From: an uncultured Synechococcus sp.
Lineage (GTDB): Bacteria > Cyanobacteriota > Cyanobacteriia > PCC-6307 > Cyanobiaceae
Assembly: GCA_937930135.1 (NCBI GenBank)
Contig: CALGVO010000090.1
Span: forward strand, 1 to 11,554
DNA: 11,554 nucleotides
Direction of reading: 5' to 3'
A program made the position numbers and the translations under genes. Position 1 is the stretch's first letter. Each line of letters begins with the position of its first letter. Shown here piece after piece: positions 6,639 through 11,554 of this stretch. The notes under the pieces are model-generated. The model did no database searches. It was given only the letters and a program-made list of their open reading frames with translations, and had not been told where the DNA came from.

Positions 6639-7330
6639 CGGCGACAGCCCATCTCGACTGGGATCGTCGCCGCCGCATCGGCATCAGTGAGGCGATCTGG
6701 GGGGAACACAAGACGGCGGAACAGATCGCGGCGATTCTGGAGTCGTTCCACGGTCGCGGTGAAGCTGCGTTGGTCACCCGCGTCGATGCTGCCAAGGCCG
6801 CTGCTGTGGCGGCATTGCTGCCCGAGCGCGACCTGCAATGGCATGACCAGGCCCGCTGCCTCAGCAGCGTTCCAATCTCGCTCGAAGCGATTGATGCAGC
6901 GGCGCCGGTCACCATCCTCAGCGGTGGCACCAGCGATCTGCCGGTGGCCCTGGAAGCGCAGCTGGCTCTGGCGTTCCAGGGCATCGCCGCCTCGTTGATG
7001 CTGGATGTGGGGGTGGCCGGCTTGCACCGTCTGCTCGAGCGGTTGCCCCTGCTGCGCACGGCGCAGGTGCTGATCGCCTGTGCCGGCATGGAGGGGGCTC
7101 TGCCCACCGTGCTCGCCGGACTTGTGCCCCAGCCGGTGATCGGTGTGCCCGTGTCGGTGGGGTATGGCGTCAGCGCTGGAGGGCGTGCCGCCCTTGATGG
7201 AATGCTCGCCAGCTGTGCGCCTGGCCTCACGGTGGTGAACATCGACAATGGCTACGGCGCCGCCATGGCTGCGCTGCGCATCCTCAACTCCTCAGTGGAG
7301 CGAGGGGTGAGCGTTGGGGGTGAGGAGTGA
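6635..7330 (+). CDS. larB: LarB, nickel-pincer cofactor biosynthesis carboxylase/hydrolase
   Basis: LarB carboxylates C5 of the nicotinate ring of NaAD and cleaves the phosphoanhydride, giving the first intermediate of the nickel-pincer nucleotide used by lactate racemase LarA and relatives. The 231-residue protein shows the PurE-like half: TILSGGTSDLPVA (93-105), DVGVAGLHRLLERL (124-137), IACAGMEGALPTVLAGLV (147-164), VIGVPVSVGYGVS (168-180) and NIDNGYGAA (202-210). The older annotation is AIR carboxylase-like/NCAIR mutase-related. The N-terminal part includes the family helix HKTAEQIAAILESF (25-38). Its ATG overlaps the stop of the preceding gene. No larA, larC or larE is in the window, so whether the pathway is complete cannot be judged here. 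Confidence 0.92.
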   Translation: MTATAHLDWDRRRRIGISEAIWGEHKTAEQIAAILESFHGRGEAALVTRVDAAKAAAVAALLPERDLQWHDQARCLSSVPISLEAIDAAAPVTILSGGTSDLPVALEAQLALAFQGIAASLMLDVGVAGLHRLLERLPLLRTAQVLIACAGMEGALPTVLAGLVPQPVIGVPVSVGYGVSAGGRAALDGMLASCAPGLTVVNIDNGYGAAMAALRILNSSVERGVSVGGEE

Positions 7331-7392
7331 GCCTTTCGGTGGTTGCATGACGCGACTCGCTCAGAGGGGTGGCAAGACTGCCGGCGTCGCGA

Positions 7393-7560
7393 TCAGCCGG
7401 CTTTGTCGTATTTGCTGCCCAGGCGCCACAGCTCGTTGCTGTGAGAAGGGGTTTCCACGATGCGCAGCTTGCGCACCAGTTCAAAGAGATCGGCCTGATC
7501 AAGTTCCCCGTTGCTTTGCCACTGCATGGCACGTGGATCGGGTTGTGGAGCAGCAGACAA
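7393..7560 (-). CDS. Small hypothetical protein, 44 or 55 residues
   Basis: A short frame on the minus strand reads from ATG 7525-7527 to TGA 7393-7395, giving 44 residues. If TTG 7558-7560 is used it gives 55, and an in-frame stop lies seven codons before that TTG. The sequence looks like real protein: the N-terminal part is MQWQSNGELDQADLFELVRK, followed by LRIVETPSHSNELWRLGSKY and then DKAG. The composition is balanced, with a helix followed by a polar, tryptophan-containing end. The alternative reading in the next frame over this stretch is a Cys/Ala/Ser-rich shadow. No family is recognised. It lies 97 bases downstream of the DUF1517 gene, in the same direction, and converges with larB, whose stop is at 7330. 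Confidence 0.6.
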   Translation of the reverse strand: MSAAPQPDPRAMQWQSNGELDQADLFELVRKLRIVETPSHSNELWRLGSKYDKAG

Positions 7561-7657
7561 GGAGGGAGGTGTGGGACAGTCTCAATAAGCTAGTTAGCGC
7601 TGAACTGGTTGAGGCGCCGAAGTGGAACTCTGCAGTGGAAGAATTTCTGAAGCCTGA

Positions 7658-8629
7658 TCAGAGATGCTGCAGGTTCGGGTAAGCGGTCACCAGCGCATCG
7701 GCGCTCAGCACGTCGCCACTGCCATCGGGTTGCCAGATCACTTCCAGGGCGATCAGGTCGCTGGAGGCTGTCGAGCCGAGGATGCGCAGGGTTTCACGCA
7801 ATGCTTCGCCATTGTCGACTTGCTTGATCGTCATCGAACGACGGCTCGCCACCAGCAGGGTGACGACGATGTATTCACTGGTGGCGTCGGCATCGCCGCG
7901 TTGGGCCAGCTCGCCCGTGTTGGCGCGAACGCCGCCCACATTGCTGGTGAGCTCCTGGCTCAGTTTGCTGCGCTCGGTCATCGATAACCGATTGAAGGTG
8001 CTTTCTGCGGCACTGAAGGGAACGCTGCCGCATTCGGCATTGGCGTACACCCACAGGTCAGGCTGGCGCAGGAGGGCGAGGGTGGTGTCTTGAAGCACCC
8101 GTTGCAGGCCGGAAGCCTGGCTGGTGTCGGCCGTGGCAGCTAATTGGCGCAGGTCGCTCTGCAGGGCTTTGGCACTCGCCAGCAACCCCACCTGCACCTG
8201 GATCAGGCTGACGGGCCCTGGATTGATTGTGTTGACCCGATCGCCGCCGATGGCGCTGCCGCCGCCAGTGCCAGCACCACGGAAGGCATTCACCAGCACG
8301 CCCACGATCGCCATCAGGATCAGGAATCCGAACAGTCCGCCGCCGCCGAATCCGAAGATCGGAATGATGAACGGAAAGCCGATGCCACCGCCATAGCCGC
8401 GGCTGTAGCCACCGCCGTAGCTGCGGTTCAACCCGCCGCTGCGCGGCATCGACGGGGCCCGGAAACTGCCGCCGCCGATGCGACCGCCGCTGGCGGCTTC
8501 GCTCACCCGGGGCTGGATGATCAACACGCTGATGATCAACAGCGGGATCATCAAAATCGACAGGCTGCGCCGCAGCCAAGGTTGCTGCGGTGAAGGTTGC
8601 TGCGGTGATTGGCTCCGGGGCTTCGGCAT
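7658..8629 (-). CDS. DUF1517-family membrane protein with glycine-rich segment
   Basis: This is a 323-residue protein of the DUF1517 type, found in cyanobacteria and chloroplasts; the function is not established. Order of parts: a Pro/Gln-rich cytoplasmic start (including SPQQP twice); a hydrophobic segment, about residues 21-40 (LSILMIPLLIISVLII), followed by VSEAAS, a possible signal-peptidase site or first anchor; a Gly/Ser/Tyr-rich linker (about 47-82); a second hydrophobic segment rich in Gly and Phe (about 83-115); and a soluble C-terminal domain (about 135-323). That domain contains VSLIQVQVGLLASAK, LRQPDLWVYANAEC and the segment EYIVVTLLVASR, typical of the family. The start is ATG 8627-8629. 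thiS ends 36 bases upstream in the same orientation, so co-transcription is possible. Confidence 0.82.
   Translation of the reverse strand: MPKPRSQSPQQPSPQQPWLRRSLSILMIPLLIISVLIIQPRVSEAASGGRIGGGSFRAPSMPRSGGLNRSYGGGYSRGYGGGIGFPFIIPIFGFGGGGLFGFLILMAIVGVLVNAFRGAGTGGGSAIGGDRVNTINPGPVSLIQVQVGLLASAKALQSDLRQLAATADTSQASGLQRVLQDTTLALLRQPDLWVYANAECGSVPFSAAESTFNRLSMTERSKLSQELTSNVGGVRANTGELAQRGDADATSEYIVVTLLVASRRSMTIKQVDNGEALRETLRILGSTASSDLIALEVIWQPDGSGDVLSADALVTAYPNLQHL
8578..8607. repeat. Tandem 15-bp repeat (two exact copies) inside the DUF1517 gene
   Basis: The unit AAGGTTGCTGCGGTG occurs twice in direct succession (8578-8592 and 8593-8607). Read on the minus strand it encodes SPQQP twice, near the N-terminus of the DUF1517 protein. 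It is in frame, so copy-number change would lengthen or shorten the cytoplasmic tail by five residues per unit without disrupting the gene. Confidence 0.9.
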
Positions 8630-8664
8630 GCGTTCCTCAGCGGCTCACATCGTTGGAATCGACT

Positions 8665-8880
8665 CTAGGAACCGCCACCCACGATGGTGACAATCTCCAA
8701 CGTGTCGCCGTCGCGGACAGTTTGGCTGTCCCAGCGATCCGGGGTCAGGATCAATCCGTTGAATTCCACCACCACCAAGCGGGGATGGTGCCCCAGCTGT
8801 TCGACCACCTCGGCAAGGTTGGCCGGGGCAGGGCTGAGCAGGCGTGGCTCCCCATTCACCTGCAGTTGAAGCGTGGGCAT
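8665..8880 (-). CDS. thiS: Sulfur-carrier protein ThiS
   Basis: ThiS is a small ubiquitin-like protein whose C-terminal glycine is adenylated by ThiF and converted to a thiocarboxylate that donates sulfur for the thiazole ring of thiamine. This copy has 71 residues and the family end DGDTLEIVTIVGGG. Residue 71 is a serine after the three glycines, then TAG (8665-8667). The stretch VVVEFNGLILTPDRWDSQTV is also typical of ThiS. The start is ATG 8878-8880. thiE ends 42 bases upstream in the same direction, giving a thiE-thiS pair; thiG and thiF are not in the window. The extra serine is unusual for a protein expected to act through a free terminal Gly-Gly and is discussed among the findings. Confidence 0.9.
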   Translation of the reverse strand: MPTLQLQVNGEPRLLSPAPANLAEVVEQLGHHPRLVVVEFNGLILTPDRWDSQTVRDGDTLEIVTIVGGGS

Positions 8881-8922
8881 CGCGGTTCAGGGCGGTCAGA
8901 ACAAGTCAGAACACGGGAGCGA

Positions 8923-9969
8923 TCACGACAGCGCCGTGAGCAGTTCGTGGCTGGCCGCATGGGCATCGGTGGCTTCCATGATTGCGCGCACCACCGCCAC
9001 CCGATGGGCGCCGGCCGCACGCACCGCGTCGAGCCGTCCGGCATCGATGCCGCCGATGGCGAACCAGGGAATGGAGGCATGCCGACTGGCTTCCTCCACC
9101 CACTGCAGGCCGCGTGCGGTGCGCTCCGGTTTGGTGGCCGTTGCATACACCGGGCCGACGCCCACGTAGTCGCACCCTTCGTTTTGCGCCGTGAGCAGCT
9201 GCTCGAGCTGATGGGTGCTGCGACCCAACAGGCGATGGGGGCCGATCAGGACACGCGCCTCGCGGCTGGGGAGATCCTCCTGGCCCAGGTGCACGCCATC
9301 GGCATCCACCAGCAGGGCCAGATCAATCCGGTCGTTGACGATGAACAGGGCCTGATGCCGCTTGCAAAGCTCGGCCAGGGCGCGTGCCTCCTCGAGCCGT
9401 TGCAGGTCATGGCCTTCTTTCGCTCTGTATTGCACCAGGGAGACGCCCGCCTTGAGGGCAGCGGCGACCTGGGCCACCAGGTTTGGCACCGGCGAGGTCA
9501 CCAGATAGAGCCGGCTCTCCTGCAGGCGCCGCAGGCGTTCCTGATGGTCTCCAGCCTGCAGGATCGTGACCTCGAGGTCGTAGATGCCGTAGCGGATCGG
9601 CGCGGCCGTCGCCGCCAGCTCCGGGTCGCGATCGCGTCCGAATTCCTCCAAAACTCGGAGTGCTTCCTGAATCCGCCCGCAGTTGGCGGCCACGATCTGT
9701 TCCGCGTGATCCCGCTGCAGCTGGGCGGGGTGGCCCAGGCCAGCGCCGCTGTCGGTGGCGGTGCACCGTGCTTCCTTGTAGACCCTGTGGTGGTGGGTGC
9801 CGAGTCGCTGACGCCAATCCTTGAGGCGGATCACCAGATCCTGCCGGTCGAGTCCGAATCGGCACCAATCCTCCACCACGCGAAGTCCTTCGCGGGCCCG
9901 GTCGAGATTGGCATCGATCAGCCGGGCCACACGCTGATCGCCGGAGGCAGCGACAAGCATCAGTTTCAT
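8923..9969 (-). CDS. thiE: Thiamine-phosphate synthase with N-terminal ThiD2-like domain
   Basis: This is a 348-residue cytoplasmic enzyme. The C-terminal half, about residues 150-345, is ThiE, which joins HMP pyrophosphate and thiazole phosphate to make thiamine phosphate. Visible ThiE segments are RLYLVTS (153-159), LVQYRAKE (178-185), FIVNDRIDLALLVDADGVHL (209-228), DYVGVGPVYATATKP (267-281) and PWFAIGGID (301-309). The first 145 residues contain RLIDANLDRAREGLRVVEDW (16-35) and RIQEALRVLEEFGR (99-112). This is the domain found at the N-terminus of cyanobacterial ThiE and described in the literature as ThiD2, a monofunctional HMP-P kinase family (recalled, not checked). The start is ATG 9967-9969, with another Met codon three codons later. 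It faces a small plus-strand gene starting about 36 bases away. Confidence 0.95.
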   Translation of the reverse strand: MKLMLVAASGDQRVARLIDANLDRAREGLRVVEDWCRFGLDRQDLVIRLKDWRQRLGTHHHRVYKEARCTATDSGAGLGHPAQLQRDHAEQIVAANCGRIQEALRVLEEFGRDRDPELAATAAPIRYGIYDLEVTILQAGDHQERLRRLQESRLYLVTSPVPNLVAQVAAALKAGVSLVQYRAKEGHDLQRLEEARALAELCKRHQALFIVNDRIDLALLVDADGVHLGQEDLPSREARVLIGPHRLLGRSTHQLEQLLTAQNEGCDYVGVGPVYATATKPERTARGLQWVEEASRHASIPWFAIGGIDAGRLDAVRAAGAHRVAVVRAIMEATDAHAASHELLTALS

Positions 9970-10005
9970 GGCAGTCTTGGCAGGATCGCACGCCTACGAG
10001 CGGCC

Positions 10006-10125
10006 ATGGATAACGGTGGATCCGAGAGCACCATGCACGTGTTGGTGTGGGGGATCGTGCTCCTGGGGGGAATCGGCGTGTTCATCGTCTGGGGCCTGGC
10101 GAACGCCTACCCCACCGGCGCCTGA
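10006..10125 (+). CDS. Very small single-helix membrane protein, 30 or 39 residues
   Basis: From ATG 10006 the product has 39 residues. From the second in-frame Met, ATG 10033, it has 30: MHVLVWGIVLLGGIGVFIVW followed by GLANAYPTGA. A GATCCGAGAG stretch with a weak Shine-Dalgarno character precedes 10033, so the 30-residue form may be the true one. It is one strongly hydrophobic helix with a short polar end, a shape common among photosynthetic small subunits, but it does not match PetG, PetL, PetM, PetN, Psb30 or the Psb/Psa small subunits as I remember them. The TGA stop (10123-10125) lies inside the 3' end of ribF on the other strand, a 19-base convergent overlap. Upstream codons in the same frame are antisense to thiE and look non-coding. 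Confidence 0.6.
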   Translation: MDNGGSESTMHVLVWGIVLLGGIGVFIVWGLANAYPTGA

Positions 10126-11033
10126 AGCCGTTGACGCGCCCGTTGGGCATCGAGGCCGATCTGGGCGCTGAGCTCCTCCAGCCCTGAGAACCGCTGTTGC
10201 CCGCGCAGGCGTTCCACCGGTTCCACCGTGAGCTCCCGCCCTTCCAGTTCGAGGCGGATGTCGAGCAGATGCACTTCCACGGCCGAGGGGGAGGTGGGAT
10301 CCACCGTGGGCTGGGGGCCGAGGTTCATCACCGCCGGCAGACGCTCGCCCTTGTCTTGGAGGAAGGCCCAGGCGGCATACACCCCGAGGCCGGGCAGGAA
10401 TTTGCGCCCATCCACCTGCAGGTTGGCCGTCGGCCAGCCCAGCTCGCGGCCGAGGCCTCGCCCTCGCACCACCCGCCCGCTGAAACGATAGGCCCGCCCG
10501 AGCAGTGCGCTGGCTCTGGCCAGGTCGCCGGCACCGAGGGCCGCGCGGATACGACTGCTGCTCATCCGGCCGCCGTCGTCTTCCAGGATCGGCATCACAC
10601 TGACTTGCACACCGGCGCTTTCGCACAGCCTGCGCAGGGTGTCGGTGTCGCCTGTGCGGTTGTGACCGAAGCGAAAGTTGGCGCCGACGGCGATGTGGCG
10701 CGCCTGCAGGGTCGTCAGCAGCACCTGATCGACAAAGTCTTCCGCATGCAACCGGGCCAGTTGCTGATCAAAGGGCACCAGCACCAGCTGCTCGATCCCC
10801 AGCGGTTCGAGCAGATCCACCTTTTCCGAAGGCAGATCGAGCCGCAGGCGGGGTTCGCCATGCAGTATTTCGCGGGGATGGGGCCAGAAGCTCACCACGC
10901 TCGGCAGGCCGCCGCAGGGATCCACGCACACGGCATCGATCACGCGCCGATGGCCAGCATGGAGGCCATCGAAGCTGCCGAGGGCCAGGGCCGTTGGCGT
11001 GCGGGCCTGCTGGGGTGAGCAGAGGGGGATCAA
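10107..11033 (-). CDS. ribF: Bifunctional riboflavin kinase / FAD synthetase RibF
   Basis: RibF phosphorylates riboflavin to FMN and adenylates FMN to FAD. The 308-residue protein shows the N-terminal nucleotidyltransferase motifs LGSFDGLHAGHR (18-29, equivalent to G.FDG.H.GH), VGANFRFGHNRTGD (116-129) and MSSSRIRAAL (157-166). The C-terminal flavokinase carries GWPTANL (199-205, the PTAN motif), GVYAAW (217-222), VMNLGPQPTV (235-244) and EVHLLDI (253-259). The longest frame begins at TTG 11031-11033; no ATG or GTG occurs between the upstream in-frame stop and this codon, so TTG is the likely start, giving MIPLCSPQQA. It is divergent from the DUF3611 gene, with 61 bases between. No FMN riboswitch is recognised upstream. 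Confidence 0.95.
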   Translation of the reverse strand: MIPLCSPQQARTPTALALGSFDGLHAGHRRVIDAVCVDPCGGLPSVVSFWPHPREILHGEPRLRLDLPSEKVDLLEPLGIEQLVLVPFDQQLARLHAEDFVDQVLLTTLQARHIAVGANFRFGHNRTGDTDTLRRLCESAGVQVSVMPILEDDGGRMSSSRIRAALGAGDLARASALLGRAYRFSGRVVRGRGLGRELGWPTANLQVDGRKFLPGLGVYAAWAFLQDKGERLPAVMNLGPQPTVDPTSPSAVEVHLLDIRLELEGRELTVEPVERLRGQQRFSGLEELSAQIGLDAQRARQRLQAPVG

Positions 11034-11094
11034 GGCTGGCCGTGCATCCGGCAGGAGTTGATGCCAAGTTTGAACGACCGCCGTTCAGTCGCGC

Positions 11095-11554
11095 ATGGCC
11101 GATCGCCTTGACTTCCAGCAGCTGGCCCTCGGGGTGCGCCGGATGGCCTGGATCCGCTTCTGGATCCAGACCGCCCTTGGGGTGGTGGTGGTGGGTGTGC
11201 TGCTGTTCAACAACATCGGTGGCAGCCTGGCTCGGAACTCAGAACGTGCCCTTGGCCTCGGCCCTGGCCTGTCGCTCACCACACTCTCGTTCTTTGTGCT
11301 GCTCTACAGCCTCTGGCAGGGTTGGCTGATCGTGCGCCTTGGCCGCGCTCTGGGCAGCAACGCCAGGCCGAGTCGCGGTGAGGCCAGCCGACTGCTCAAG
11401 CGTGGCTTGCTGGCGGATCTGCTCGGCCTGGTGCTCGCAGCCGTTGGCTATCAGTCTTTGGCTGGAAGCCTGTTCGTGCAGGCTTCTCTGCAGGCACCGG
11501 GCTTCTTCGGATCACCGGTGGGGGGAACCAGCGCCCGCAGCCTGGTGGGTTACC
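11095..11554 (+). CDS. DUF3611 (Tic21-like) membrane protein, 3' truncated by the window edge
   Basis: An open frame from ATG 11095 (MADRLDFQQLALGVRRMAWI) runs to the window end with no stop; 153 codons are visible. Membrane segments are seen at about residues 18-40 (FWIQTALGVVVVGVLLF), 60-80 (LTTLSFFVLLYSLWQGWLIV) and 107-123 (LADLLGLVLAAVGYQSL). The layout and the segment RRMAWIRFWIQ fit the DUF3611 family, which includes plant Tic21/PIC1, a chloroplast inner-envelope protein implicated in import or iron transport. The role of the cyanobacterial members is not settled. The family call rests on recall of the N-terminal pattern and topology. It is transcribed away from ribF. Confidence 0.72.
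   Translation, partial: MADRLDFQQLALGVRRMAWIRFWIQTALGVVVVGVLLFNNIGGSLARNSERALGLGPGLSLTTLSFFVLLYSLWQGWLIVRLGRALGSNARPSRGEASRLLKRGLLADLLGLVLAAVGYQSLAGSLFVQASLQAPGFFGSPVGGTSARSLVGY

Noticed and set aside
7310..7340. Minus-strand ACTCCTCAC, resembling the core motif of the cyanobacterial Yfr1 small RNA
   Set aside because: It lies antisense to the end of larB, continues with CC rather than AC, and lacks the flanking stem-loops and U-rich terminator of Yfr1.
7380..7401. Inverted repeat GCCGGC ... GCCGGC with a 10-base loop, as terminator for larB
   Set aside because: There is no T-run after it on either strand and it overlaps the stop codon of the small minus-strand gene; too weak to call.
8881..8922. 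TPP riboswitch or promoter between thiE and thiS
   Set aside because: The 42-base gap is too short for a TPP riboswitch and no conserved THI-box sequence is seen, here or upstream of thiE.
8590..10125. 511-codon open frame on the plus strand
   Set aside because: It is antisense to DUF1517, thiS and thiE, which have clear family motifs; its translation is low-complexity His/Gln/Gly-rich. Only its last 30-39 codons are kept as a small gene.

Overview
The window looks like chromosomal DNA from a GC-rich picocyanobacterium of the marine Synechococcus/Cyanobium type. Four things point there: an S-type (CpcS/CpeS) phycobiliprotein lyase, a TIGR03792-like secreted protein typical of cyanobacteria, a ThiE with the N-terminal domain usual in cyanobacteria, and a DUF3611 (Tic21-like) membrane protein. 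The base composition is clearly GC-rich, which argues against low-GC Prochlorococcus. No rRNA, tRNA, transposase, phage gene, CRISPR array or obvious foreign island was seen. This is core housekeeping sequence with a few poorly understood small or conserved genes.

Layout. (1) Positions 1-2906, plus strand: the 3' end of ffh (signal recognition particle), rpsP (ribosomal protein S16), phoH (ATPase) and a seven-helix Bax inhibitor-1-like membrane protein, closed by a strong intrinsic terminator. (2) 2913-3434, minus strand: an uncharacterised 173-residue protein. (3) 3500-7330, plus strand: era, the lyase-like gene, trmD, ispF, a secreted TIGR03792-like protein and larB. The last three overlap at their stop and start codons, and the whole run is probably co-transcribed. 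(4) 7393-9969, minus strand: thiE (with a ThiD2-like domain), thiS, a DUF1517 membrane protein and a 44-55 residue small protein. (5) 10006-10125, plus strand: a tiny single-helix membrane protein. (6) 10107-11033, minus strand: ribF. (7) 11095 to the window edge, plus strand: a DUF3611 gene, cut off.

How the genes fit together. Ffh, S16, Era and TrmD serve ribosome assembly, tRNA modification and protein targeting. IspF feeds isoprenoid (carotenoid, chlorophyll tail) synthesis. ThiE, ThiS and RibF make the cofactors thiamine phosphate and FMN/FAD. LarB starts the nickel-pincer cofactor pathway. The lyase attaches bilins to phycobiliproteins.

No clearly new multi-gene system is visible. The items most worth a second look are the ThiS whose C-terminus reads GGGS instead of ending in the expected GG, two small genes that are easily missed, and the larB linkage. 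The high GC content produces many long antisense open frames, one of 511 codons, and these were discarded.
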